This document shows, one piece after another, positions 49,051 through 57,557 of a stretch of 64,000 nt of DNA. A model generated the notes under the pieces. It was not told where the DNA came from. It did no database searches and saw nothing but the letters and a program-made list of their open reading frames with translations. The position numbers and the translations under genes were made by a program. Position 1 is the first letter of the stretch, and each line of letters begins with the position of its first letter. The DNA comes from Paraburkholderia sp. FT54 (GTDB lineage Bacteria > Pseudomonadota > Gammaproteobacteria > Burkholderiales > Burkholderiaceae), in the NCBI RefSeq assembly GCF_031585635.1, contig NZ_CP134196.1, positions 2,852,001 to 2,916,000 on the forward strand, written 5' to 3'.

Positions 49051-50043
49051 ATGCTACATGATCTCGTCGAGCAATATGGGCCGGCGCTCGTGTTCGTGAA
49101 CGTGCTCGCCGCCTCGATCGGGCTGCCGGTCCCGGCAATGCCGTCGCTCGTGCTGTTCGGGGCGATGGCGGCCATGCATCCCGGTTCCGTGGGCACGCAG
49201 TTGGCGCCCGTGCTTATCCTGTCGATTTTCGCCACGTTGATCGGCGACAGCGCGTGGTATTTCGCCGGCCGTATGTACGGCGGCAATACGCTGAAAACGA
49301 TTTGCCGGCTCTCGCTCTCGCGTGACACGTGCGTGAAGAAGACAGAACGCTTTTTCGGCCGCTGGGGCGTGCGCGTGCTGGCCGTGGCCAAGTTCGTGCC
49401 GGGACTGTCGATCGTGTCGATCCCGATGGCGGGCGCCATGGGCACGCGCTACCGCACGTTCCTCACTTACGACAGCATCGGCGCCGCATTGTGGTCCGGC
49501 ACCGGCCTGATCATCGGCGCGCTGTTCGCGAGGCAGATCGACATGCTGTTCGCGTTCGCCGGGCGCCTTGGCCGCACGGCCGCGCTGGTCGCCGTCGGCC
49601 TGCTGCTGGCGTATGCCGCGTATCGTTGGATCCGCCGGCGCCAGCTGATTTCGAAGCTCGCGTCGGCGCGCATCGAAGTCGACGAACTGGCCTCGCTCGT
49701 GAAGGCCGGCAACACGCCGGTGCTGTTCGACATCCGTTCGCATGAGAAGCGCAAGCTCGATCCGTTCGTGATTCCGGGCTCGCAATTCGCCGATGAGCGG
49801 CAACTCGACGAGATCGTCGCGACCTATCCGCACGATCAAAAGGTGGTGATTTACTGTTCCTGCCCGAATGAGATTTCCGCGGCATGGATGGCCAAGCAAT
49901 TGAACGAAGCCGGCTTCTCCGACGTGCTGCCGTTGCGCGGTGGCATGGAAGCCTGGCGCGACTCGGGCAAGCCGGTGGATTCGCTGCCCAACATGCCACC
50001 GCCCGAGGTGGCGGTCGACGACATCGCGCCGAAGGCCGTATAG
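49051..50043 (+). CDS. DedA-family membrane protein fused to a rhodanese domain
   Basis: A 330-residue fusion. Residues 1-205 form a DedA/SNARE-associated membrane domain with about five helices; GDSAWYFAGRMYGGNTLKTI and FVPGLSIVSIPMAGAMGTRY are conserved in the family (the Arg/Gly-rich loop and GxxP). Residues ~215-320 form a rhodanese domain: PVLFDIRSHEKRKLD, HDQKVVIYCSCPNEISAAWM with the persulfide-forming Cys, and LRGGMEAWRDSG. The fusion tethers sulfur/thiol chemistry to the inner membrane. The next gene is a flavin reductase-like protein on the same strand 90 bp downstream, so the two may work together. ATG start at 49051 has a weak ribosome site. Confidence 0.88.
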   Translation: MLHDLVEQYGPALVFVNVLAASIGLPVPAMPSLVLFGAMAAMHPGSVGTQLAPVLILSIFATLIGDSAWYFAGRMYGGNTLKTICRLSLSRDTCVKKTERFFGRWGVRVLAVAKFVPGLSIVSIPMAGAMGTRYRTFLTYDSIGAALWSGTGLIIGALFARQIDMLFAFAGRLGRTAALVAVGLLLAYAAYRWIRRRQLISKLASARIEVDELASLVKAGNTPVLFDIRSHEKRKLDPFVIPGSQFADERQLDEIVATYPHDQKVVIYCSCPNEISAAWMAKQLNEAGFSDVLPLRGGMEAWRDSGKPVDSLPNMPPPEVAVDDIAPKAV

Positions 50044-50133
50044 CGCAAGCAGCGCACCTGGATTCGCGCCTTCGGGCGCCGCGCCGCTTCGCTCCTCGTT
50101 CGATCCATCAATGAACACAGAAGGAGCGGTTTA

Positions 50134-51864
50134 ATGCTTTCGATTCAAGAACCTGAAGTGCAGCAACCGGAAATGCCACAACCAGACGTCGTCGCCGACG
50201 CACCGTTTTCGTCGCTCTCGACGCGCATGCATCAGATGTTCCCCGCGCTCACCTGCGCGGAAATCGGCCGTTTGCGCAAGTTCGGCGAGATTGGCCACTG
50301 GAAAGCCGGTGAACTGTTGTTCGAGACCGGCCTCACCGGTCCCGGCATGTTCGTGGTGCTCGAAGGGCGCGTGAAGGTGTATCAACGCGACGGCATCGGG
50401 CGCGAAGTGCTGATCAACGAACATGGCGCCGGGCATTTCCTTGCCGAAGTCGGTCAATTGTCGGGACGGCCGGCGCTCGTCAACGGCATGGCGCTGGGTT
50501 CGGTGGAAGCGTTGTTGATTCCGCCGGATCGGCTGCGCGCGCTGATCGTCGCCGAAGCGGAACTCGGCGAGCGCATCATGCGCGCACTGATCCTGCGGCG
50601 CGTGTCGCTGATCGAAAAGGGCGCGGGCGGGCCGATTCTGATCGGCAACAGCAGCGACGCGCGGCTCGTCATGTTGCAAGGCTTCCTGTCGCGCAACGGC
50701 CATCCGCATTCCGTGATAGACGAACGCGACGAAGACGCGCTGCGTCTGATCGAGCAATTCGCCGCGCAAAAAGAAGACATGCCGCTGGTGATCTGCCCGG
50801 ACGGCTCGGTGCTGCGTCATCCGAGCATGCCGGAACTCGCCACGTGCCTCGGCTTGCTGCCCGATCTCGACGATGCGCACGTGTACGACGTCGCGATCGT
50901 CGGCGCTGGACCGGCTGGGCTCGCCACTGCGGTGTACGCGGCCTCCGAAGGCCTGTCGGTAATCGTGCTCGACAGCCGTGCGCCGGGCGGCCAGGCCGGC
51001 GCCAGTTCGCGGATCGAGAACTATCTGGGCTTCCCGACCGGCATCTCCGGTCAGGCGCTGGCGGGCCGGGCGTTCGTGCAGGCGCAGAAATTCGGCGCGC
51101 ACGTGGCGATTCCGGTCAATGTGAAGGCGCTGCATTGCGCGGAACGGCCGCATCGGCTGGAACTGAAGTGTGGCGGGCATATCACGGCGCGCGCCATTGT
51201 GATTGCAAGCGGCGCGGTTTATCGGCGCCCGGCGCTCGAAGGACTCGACCGCTTCGAGGGACGCGGCGTCTACTACTGGGCGTCGCCGGTCGAAGCCAAG
51301 CTGTGCAAGCGCCAGGAAGTCGTGCTGGTGGGCGGCGGCAACTCGGCCGGTCAGGCGATCGTCTATCTGGCGACGCATGCGGCCAAGGTTCATGTGCTGA
51401 TCCGGCGCAGCGGTTTCGAAGCCACCATGTCGCGCTATCTGATCGACCGGATCCGCTCGCTGCCGAATGTGTTCGTGCATCCGAATTCGGAAATCGGCCG
51501 GCTGGATGCCGACGAAAGCGGTTTGTCGTCCGTCGCCCTGAAAAAGCCGTTGCCGGACGGCACCGATCATTTTGACACGCGCCATCTGTTCCTTTTCACC
51601 GGTGCGGACCCGAATACCGACTGGCTGCGCACCTGCGGCGTGGAACTCGACGAGAAAGGCTTCGTGTTGACCGGCACCAGCGCCGACGGCGCATCGGTCT
51701 GCGATCTCGCGACGACGGTCGAGGGCGTGTACGCGATCGGCGATGCACGCGCCGGCTCGACCAAACGGGTGGCGGCGGCCGTCGGCGAAGGCGCGGCCGT
51801 GGTCGCGCAGATCCATCAACTGCTGGCGGTGTCGGCGGGAGAAGCGGTCCCGCTGAGCGCCTGA
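50134..51864 (+). CDS. Cyclic-nucleotide-binding-domain/thioredoxin-reductase-like fusion lacking CxxC
   Basis: A 576-residue protein in three parts. Residues ~25-155 resemble a CRP/cNMP-binding sensor (WKAGELLFETGLTGPGMFVV; INEHGAGHFLAEVGQLSG). Residues ~160-235 look like a thioredoxin/glutaredoxin-fold segment (ILIGNSSDARLVMLQGFLSR) without an active-site CxxC. The rest is a TrxR-type flavoprotein: FAD GxGxxG in YDVAIVGAGPAGLATAVYAA, NAD site VVLVGGGNSAGQAIVYLATH, and C-terminal FAD motif EGVYAIGDARAGS. Where classical TrxR has CATC, this protein reads GVYYWASPVEAKLC, so no redox-active pair remains. ATG 50134 has AGAAGGAG upstream. It cannot work as a normal thioredoxin reductase. Confidence 0.88.
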   Translation: MLSIQEPEVQQPEMPQPDVVADAPFSSLSTRMHQMFPALTCAEIGRLRKFGEIGHWKAGELLFETGLTGPGMFVVLEGRVKVYQRDGIGREVLINEHGAGHFLAEVGQLSGRPALVNGMALGSVEALLIPPDRLRALIVAEAELGERIMRALILRRVSLIEKGAGGPILIGNSSDARLVMLQGFLSRNGHPHSVIDERDEDALRLIEQFAAQKEDMPLVICPDGSVLRHPSMPELATCLGLLPDLDDAHVYDVAIVGAGPAGLATAVYAASEGLSVIVLDSRAPGGQAGASSRIENYLGFPTGISGQALAGRAFVQAQKFGAHVAIPVNVKALHCAERPHRLELKCGGHITARAIVIASGAVYRRPALEGLDRFEGRGVYYWASPVEAKLCKRQEVVLVGGGNSAGQAIVYLATHAAKVHVLIRRSGFEATMSRYLIDRIRSLPNVFVHPNSEIGRLDADESGLSSVALKKPLPDGTDHFDTRHLFLFTGADPNTDWLRTCGVELDEKGFVLTGTSADGASVCDLATTVEGVYAIGDARAGSTKRVAAAVGEGAAVVAQIHQLLAVSAGEAVPLSA

Positions 51865-52032
51865 ATGCTCCACAAACCGCCCGCCGGCCTTGCAACCGCC
51901 GGCGGGTAACCTGCTGTTACACACACGTTCAACTGGTTGCACCTGCTCGCCTTTCTGTCTCGTAAGATTGTCGTCAGCCATTCGACAGTGAATGGCCGGC
52001 TCTTTCGACGCAATCTTGCATGGGAGACACGC

Positions 52033-52305
52033 ATGTTCCAACGCGCGATCATTTTCGCCGCCTTCGGCGTTGCCGCCGCCTGCGCATCGACTGCCGCCTC
52101 GGCGCGGGTGGATGTCGGCGTGTTCGTCAACACGCCGGGACCGGTGTACGCAGCGCCGCCGGTCTATGCGCCGCCGCCGGTCGTGTACGCGCCCCAACCG
52201 GTCTACGGTTACGGCTACCGGGACGACTACTATCGCGGCCGCCACTGGCACCACGATCACGGCCGTCATCGCGGCTGGGATCGGCATCACGGCCGCGAGT
52301 GGTAA
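52033..52305 (+). CDS. Small exported Pro/Tyr/His-rich protein
   Basis: A 90-residue product with a signal peptide (MFQRAIIFAAFGVAAACAST, cleaved near ASA) and a mature region dominated by Pro-Val-Tyr-Ala repeats (PPVYAPPPVVYAPQPVYGYG) and a C-terminal Arg/His-rich tail (HWHHDHGRHRGWDRHHGREW). It resembles small secreted YXPQ-type proteins with possible metal binding through histidines, but no family is recognised. GGAG precedes ATG 52033. Confidence 0.7.
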   Translation: MFQRAIIFAAFGVAAACASTAASARVDVGVFVNTPGPVYAAPPVYAPPPVVYAPQPVYGYGYRDDYYRGRHWHHDHGRHRGWDRHHGREW

Positions 52306-52361
52306 AGGCACGTTTGGGCGCTTCACGCTACAGTAGCGGCTGCTGATCCAAGCCGGGCCTC

Positions 52362-53639
52362 GTGCCCGCCCTTCGCAGTCACTCACTGATCGACGCCCGC
52401 GTGGAGACTCTTCCTCTTTCCGCCGCCCGTACCCTGCATCTGGCCGCGCAAGGATTGCTGACGCCGCCGCGCCGCAAGGCCGTCAAGGCCGACGTGCTCG
52501 ACACGATCCGCCGCATGGCGCAATTGCAGATCGACACGATTCACGTGGTCGCGCGCAGTCCCTATCTCGTGTTGTTCAGCCGGCTCGGCGCTTATCCGCA
52601 GCAATGGCTCGACGAGCATCTCGCCGAAGGCAAGCTATTCGAATACTGGTCGCATGAAGCCTGTTTCGTGCCGATCGACGACTATGGCCTGCTGCGCCAT
52701 CGCATGCTCGATCCGAGCGGCATGGGCTGGAAATACGCGGCCGAGTGGCACAAGAAGCATCGCAAGGACATTGAGAAGCTGCTCGCGCACATTCGCGCGA
52801 CGGGTCCGGTGCGTTCCGCGGATTTTGCCCGCGAGGCGGGCAAGGGCAACGGCTGGTGGGACTGGAAGCCGGAGAAACGCCATCTGGAGGTGCTGTTCGC
52901 GATCGGGCAATTGATGGTGGCCGAGCGGCGCAATTTTCACCGCGTCTACGATCTGACCGAGCGCGTTCTGCCGGATTGGGACGACGCGCGCCATCTGCCG
53001 CCCGCGCACTCGGTAACCGAATCCGTGCTACGCCGCACCTGCCGTGCGCTCGGTATCGCGCGCGCAGATTGGGTGGCCGATTACTACCGGCTGCCGCGTC
53101 GTCCGTATCGCGACGAACTGCATGCGCTCGCCGATCAGGGCGAACTGATCCCGGTGCGCGTGGAAGGCTGGAAGCAGGATACGTACATGCATCAAGACTT
53201 CGCCGCCATACTCGACGATGCCGCGAGCGGCAAGCTCACGTCGACGGTCACCACCGTGTTGTCGCCGTTCGATCCGGTGGTGTGGGACCGAAAGCGTGCC
53301 GCGGCGCTGTTCGACTTCGACTACGCGATCGAATGCTATACGCCGGCGGCGAAGCGCAAATATGGTTACTTCGTGTTGCCGCTGCTGAGCCGCGGCCGTC
53401 TGGTCGGCCGTGTGGATGCGAAAGCGCACCGGACCCAAGGTGTGTTCGAACTGAAGTCGCTGCACATTGAACCGGGCGTGCGTCTGAGCGCCCGTCTCGC
53501 CGGCGATCTGCGGCGCGCGTTGCAACGCTGCGCGGATTGGCACGGCACGCCGCAACTGCAGATCACCTCCGCGCCGCCTGAATGGCGCGACGCGCTAAGC
53601 GCCGACGACGCCCCCTTGAGAGACAGCGTGGCCGCCTGA
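52362..53639 (+). CDS. YcaQ-type DNA glycosylase (interstrand crosslink repair)
   Basis: A 425-residue protein of the YcaQ/AlkX (winged-helix HTH_42) family, whose members unhook interstrand crosslinks. The catalytic QxQ motif is in RRMAQLQIDTIHVVARSP (about 45-50). Conserved SHEACFVP, GMGWKYAAEW and VTTVLSPFDPVVWDRKRAAA blocks confirm the family. GTG 52362 starts the frame; another GTG at 52401 begins closer to the conserved region, so the N-terminus is uncertain. It appears monocistronic. Confidence 0.9.
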   Translation: MPALRSHSLIDARVETLPLSAARTLHLAAQGLLTPPRRKAVKADVLDTIRRMAQLQIDTIHVVARSPYLVLFSRLGAYPQQWLDEHLAEGKLFEYWSHEACFVPIDDYGLLRHRMLDPSGMGWKYAAEWHKKHRKDIEKLLAHIRATGPVRSADFAREAGKGNGWWDWKPEKRHLEVLFAIGQLMVAERRNFHRVYDLTERVLPDWDDARHLPPAHSVTESVLRRTCRALGIARADWVADYYRLPRRPYRDELHALADQGELIPVRVEGWKQDTYMHQDFAAILDDAASGKLTSTVTTVLSPFDPVVWDRKRAAALFDFDYAIECYTPAAKRKYGYFVLPLLSRGRLVGRVDAKAHRTQGVFELKSLHIEPGVRLSARLAGDLRRALQRCADWHGTPQLQITSAPPEWRDALSADDAPLRDSVAA

Positions 53640-53661
53640 AATCCGGCTCAGCGCTGCACAC

Positions 53662-54261
53662 TCAATGCAGCGCCGCCCATGCGAGCGACAAGGAAAATAC
53701 ACCGAGCACGATCGAAGCGCCGCGCTGCATCTTCACCGGATTGAGCCAGGTGAGCCTGCCGCTGCCGAGCGCCGCGCCGAACGCAATCCACGCGAGCGCG
53801 ATCGGCACGAGCAGGCACGCGAATATCAGCATCGAGAAGGCGTAGGCGGGCAGGTGCGCGAAAGCGATAGCCGGAAAAATCGTACCAGCGAACAGCAAGC
53901 CCTTCGGATTGAGCAGCGTGGCCACGAACAACGTGCGCATGCCACTCGCGCGTTGTGCCGAGTCGGGCAAGGCGACTGCCGCGCGCCACATGTCGACGGC
54001 GAGATACGCGATGTACAAGCCGGCCGCCACGCGCAACAGCGAGGGCAACCAGGGCAGCACATGCGCCGCCCGGACGAGGAAATGCCCCCACACCGAGATC
54101 GAGACGAGATAGCCGCCCAGTTCGGCGGCAATCAGCGGCAGCGAACGCCGCACACCATGGCGCAAACCGGCCGCCGCAAGCAGCGTATTGGTTGGGCCGG
54201 GTGTAATCAGCACGACGATAATGCCGACGGCCAGCAGCGCGATAGCAGACGCAGAGAGCAT
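53662..54261 (-). CDS. LysE-family amino-acid exporter
   Basis: A 199-residue membrane protein of the LysE/RhtB family with six hydrophobic helices and the signature TPGPTNTLLAAAGLRHG (about 20-36) and LNPKGLLFAGTIFPAIA (about 120). It would export amino acids or analogues. The ATG at 54261 is preferred; a TTG 12 bases earlier sits inside the upstream hairpin. The start codon immediately follows a rho-independent terminator on the same strand, so translation is possible only from transcripts that escape termination or from a promoter within or after the hairpin. Confidence 0.9.
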   Translation of the reverse strand: MLSASAIALLAVGIIVVLITPGPTNTLLAAAGLRHGVRRSLPLIAAELGGYLVSISVWGHFLVRAAHVLPWLPSLLRVAAGLYIAYLAVDMWRAAVALPDSAQRASGMRTLFVATLLNPKGLLFAGTIFPAIAFAHLPAYAFSMLIFACLLVPIALAWIAFGAALGSGRLTWLNPVKMQRGASIVLGVFSLSLAWAALH

Positions 54262-54296
54262 AAAAAGGCGCAATGTTAGAGACAGTGCGCCTTTTT
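54262..54296 (-). terminator. Terminator hairpin abutting the LysE start codon
   Basis: AAAAAGGCGCA pairs with TGCGCCTTTTT (11 bp, 13-base loop); on the minus strand it ends in five T directly before ATG 54261. It could terminate the upstream gene at 54452-54709 or act as an attenuator for the exporter. Confidence 0.8.
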
Positions 54297-54451
54297 ATCA
54301 TAGACAGCGGCGGCGCCGAAATGCAGCGGCCAATTGCGATGACGAATCGCAACCGCGTGACGCCGTCACACCACAGAGGAGCAACGGCCGCTCGACATCG
54401 GTATGCATACCGATGTGAATCGCGCCGCGCACGGGCAACGCGCCATCGCCT

Positions 54452-54709
54452 TCAGTGATCCAACCTCGCGCGTAGCTCGCGAGCCGCTTCCAGCAGTCCC
54501 TCATAACCCGAACGTGCATGCTCCGGCAGATCGGGATCGCCGACGAACGTGCCGAGCGTTTCGATCAGGCTATACAGAATGCCCTTCGCGGCGCCGGACG
54601 CAATGCTGCCCGACGATACCTGCTGATCCACGTGACTGAGCGCCGCGTCGAGGTTTTCCAGATCGGGCCGGTCGCCCGTGGGTGGCTTAGGCGTTACGTC
54701 TTGCGTCAT
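54452..54709 (-). CDS. Small hypothetical protein (DUF4404-like helical bundle)
   Basis: This encodes 85 residues, acidic and helical: LENLDAALSHVDQQVSSGSI, GILYSLIETLGTFV and YEGLLEAARELRARLDH. A short Pro/Asp-rich leader precedes. AGGAG lies 12 bases upstream of the ATG, a long spacing. It resembles small Burkholderia proteins of unknown function; the DUF4404 link is a guess. A terminator lies about 155 bp downstream. Confidence 0.55.
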   Translation of the reverse strand: MTQDVTPKPPTGDRPDLENLDAALSHVDQQVSSGSIASGAAKGILYSLIETLGTFVGDPDLPEHARSGYEGLLEAARELRARLDH

Positions 54710-54819
54710 GATGAAACGTCACTCCTGTTAATGCAGCGGTGAACAAGCCATCCTTTCATATTGTTATATACCGATCGTGCGTTGCCGTCCATTCGTGAAC
54801 GGGGCGAACGCGATCTGCG

Positions 54820-57003
54820 TTAAGGCATCCATCGATACATCAGAATTTTCGCGCGGGCATCGTCTTCGAGCAGGACGACGTACTCGCCATTGTCGCGTTG
54901 CACCGCGCTGATACCAAGATACACGTCGACCCACCCACTCGTGTTGCCGACGCTCGCACCCGGCGTCATATAGCCGACGGCCTGGCCGGTGCGCGCGTCG
55001 TACACATCCACCTTCTGCGTGTACAACTCAGCCACGAAGATGTAGTTGCCTGCCACCGCGACGCCCACGGTCGTCGTTTGCGGATTGCTCTGTGTGTTCC
55101 AGGGCAGCGAAATGGTGTACTGCTGCGTCGGCGTGCCGGAACTCCAGTTGTCATAGCGCGCGAGCACCGGCCCCGCCTCTTTCCAATGCGGCGCATCCCA
55201 CGGAATCGCGCTGGTGAAACCGGAGATGTACATGGTGTCGGTCGCCGCGATATACACGATCCGCGCAATCCGCGTGAACGGTTGCGGCATCGCGAACATC
55301 GTCGAGCTGGCGTACGTGTAGATCGGATTACCCACGGAGTCGAGACCCTGCAACGGCATTTCGCGGATGCCGCTCAACGGTGTGGCAAGCCACACATTGC
55401 CCGGCGTGTCGACCCACCAGAAACCGTTGCCGACGGTGCTGCCGGTCGAGGGATTGCTGCTGATCTCGCTGGTGTCGACGCTGCCGTTGCCATTGCTGTC
55501 GCGCCACAGCCATTCGCCATACGTAGGCTGCGCCGCGGGCCACGTGCCTGGCAGCGGATTTTGCGCGAGCAGGCCGGAGGGAATCGCCACTTCACCGTGC
55601 GCGGCGTCGAAGCGATAGACGTTCAGGTAGTGCGCGCCCGGATCGAGCGTGTAGAGAAACGGCTGGCCGTTGATTCTGCGCACCATCGGCTCGCCCCGCA
55701 CGCCGCGCGGCTCATGAAACGCGGGATCGTCCGGATAGTCGAAACGATCGAGCGTGAAACCCGCGTACGACCATTCGTGGCCGACGGGTTGGCTGTAATC
55801 CAGCGTGAAGCGCTTCGAGCCTGTGTAGACGGAATTCGGTGTGGCGGGATCGAAGGCGGCGCTATCGACGAACGTCAGGCCGTACAGGCGCCAATTGAGG
55901 GCGTGTGAACTATACACGTAGCTTTCGAGCACCGCGCCCTGTCCAACCGATGCCGATCCGACCGGCCGCGGTCCTTCGCCATTCTGCGCGACATACAGAT
56001 TGCCCGCGGGATCGACGCCGATGCCCGTCATGCCGTTGAAGCGCCAGTTACCCGGCACGCCCTTGACCGCGTGAAAGATGCCGTTGCGCGTGCCGATCGC
56101 CGGGGCGGCCTGCGGTCGACCGTTGGCGTCCTTGTTGAAGACGAGGATCTGTTGCGACGGTCCATTGTCCGCGACGAGGATTTGCCCTGCCGGCGTAACC
56201 GCGATGTCAGCCGGCACCGCACCCGCGGGCAGTGGCAATGTGCCGGCGAGCGCGGTGCCATTTGCGGCGTAGTGCTGAATGGTTAGGGTTCCAGAAGAGA
56301 CGCCGCTCATCACCCACAGCGTCGAGTCGGTATCCACCGCAATGCGTCCCGGCGACGTCACGTTCCACGAGCGCAAGCGCTGCATCGAATTCGCGTCGAA
56401 CACGACGATCCGGTTGGCGTAGGTATCGGCCACGTAGAGTTCGCTGTCGGTGGCGGCCATGCCGCGAATGCCAGCGTCGTTGCCGGTCGCAACCGTCTCG
56501 AGCGGCAGAAAACTGTTCTTCGTCGCATTGGCGCTATTGCCGATGCCGCCGCTGAACGCCGCGCCGGTCGCCAGATTGGCGAGCGAGCGGCGCGTGACGC
56601 CGTACCAGGTCAGGTTGGCGGCCGGATAATCCGCGCCGACCAGGGCGTTGTTCTCGTTGCCGATCGACATTGCCGCATACAGGTACGTGTGATTCACCGC
56701 GACGGCGTCCCCACCGGCCGCGCCCCAGCCATGCGTGGAACCGGCGACAGCGATCTTGTCGCCCGCGCGGTAGGCGGCGATTTCACTGCCGCTTTCATCC
56801 CATGGCGCATTGGTGTAAACGGTGCCGTCAGCGCCGACGCTGATGGCCTGGATATCCTGCTGCATCCATTTGCCGTCGCCGAAACCAAAACTATTGCCGA
56901 TCCAGGAGGTAGTGTAATTGAGTTGCGATTGCGCGGACGCATTCAGCGGAATAAGACAATGGAAGGCAACAACTGTCACGCTCAGGCGAGAGAACAATGT
57001 CAC
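54820..57003 (-). CDS. Secreted NHL-type beta-propeller protein
   Basis: A 727-residue exported protein. The start GTG at 57003 has AAGGA nine bases before it and gives MTLFSRLSVTVVAFHCLIPL as a signal peptide with cleavage near NASAQ; an in-frame GTG at 57033 is less likely. The mature protein has repeated propeller blades with GIRGMAATDSELYVADTYAN, GRIAVDTDSTLWVM, ADIAVTPAGQILVADNGPS and GIGVDPAGNLYVAQNGEGP, the NHL repeat pattern. No membrane anchor or catalytic motif is visible. NHL propellers bind proteins or carbohydrates; the function is unknown. It has no obvious operon partner. Confidence 0.8.
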   Translation of the reverse strand: MTLFSRLSVTVVAFHCLIPLNASAQSQLNYTTSWIGNSFGFGDGKWMQQDIQAISVGADGTVYTNAPWDESGSEIAAYRAGDKIAVAGSTHGWGAAGGDAVAVNHTYLYAAMSIGNENNALVGADYPAANLTWYGVTRRSLANLATGAAFSGGIGNSANATKNSFLPLETVATGNDAGIRGMAATDSELYVADTYANRIVVFDANSMQRLRSWNVTSPGRIAVDTDSTLWVMSGVSSGTLTIQHYAANGTALAGTLPLPAGAVPADIAVTPAGQILVADNGPSQQILVFNKDANGRPQAAPAIGTRNGIFHAVKGVPGNWRFNGMTGIGVDPAGNLYVAQNGEGPRPVGSASVGQGAVLESYVYSSHALNWRLYGLTFVDSAAFDPATPNSVYTGSKRFTLDYSQPVGHEWSYAGFTLDRFDYPDDPAFHEPRGVRGEPMVRRINGQPFLYTLDPGAHYLNVYRFDAAHGEVAIPSGLLAQNPLPGTWPAAQPTYGEWLWRDSNGNGSVDTSEISSNPSTGSTVGNGFWWVDTPGNVWLATPLSGIREMPLQGLDSVGNPIYTYASSTMFAMPQPFTRIARIVYIAATDTMYISGFTSAIPWDAPHWKEAGPVLARYDNWSSGTPTQQYTISLPWNTQSNPQTTTVGVAVAGNYIFVAELYTQKVDVYDARTGQAVGYMTPGASVGNTSGWVDVYLGISAVQRDNGEYVVLLEDDARAKILMYRWMP

Positions 57004-57268
57004 GACGGTATTTCCTTGCGAGGTGCGAAGCACGCGCGACCGCTATGTCCGGCGCGCATTCGCAGGCATGCGGATCGATGGGCAATCGCGCATACGTAAA
57101 CGTTGGCGTTTTATCCTCGCATAGAAAAAGCGGAAATATATTGATAAAAAATCCGCTTTAAATGTCGAATGGTTCCAACAATTCGAAGCGCATAAGCGCG
57201 CGCACGAATACAGTGCTATTTGCTATTCACGCGATGCGATAAGCGCAGCGACGTGCGCCGGCCAGTAC

Positions 57269-57547
57269 ATGCCCCTCGTGCTCAACCGAATCGCCTTCGC
57301 GCGCTTGTTGCCGAGCGGCTCAAATTCGATTCGCACGCGCATCGGCGGCATTTATGCGGGCATGAGCCTGCTCGCCATTGGCGTGACCAGATTCTCGCCG
57401 CGCGTGCGCGCTTTGGCCGACTGGCTCGTCGAGGTAGTCGAAAGCGCAGCCGGAATGGTGAAATCGGCTGCGGCGCCCCGATCCGATTCGCCGCCGTGGC
57501 CGGTGCTCGATTCGACTCACGGCGCCGTATTGGCGCAGCTTGACTAG
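57269..57547 (+). pseudogene. Possible LysR C-terminal remnant
   Basis: A 92-residue frame includes RFSPRVRALADWLVEVVESA, which resembles the C-terminal helix of LysR regulators (typical HLSPRVRAFIDFLVE). The preceding sequence does not fit the effector domain and no ribosome site is seen, so a decayed or rearranged regulator is the best reading. A random open frame is possible. Confidence 0.3.
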
Positions 57548-57557
57548 CCTGCCGATT

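Noticed and set aside
50131..52386. A 751-codon minus-strand open frame across the flavoprotein gene
   Set aside because: Antisense to a strongly supported gene, no ribosome site and low-complexity Arg/Asp composition.
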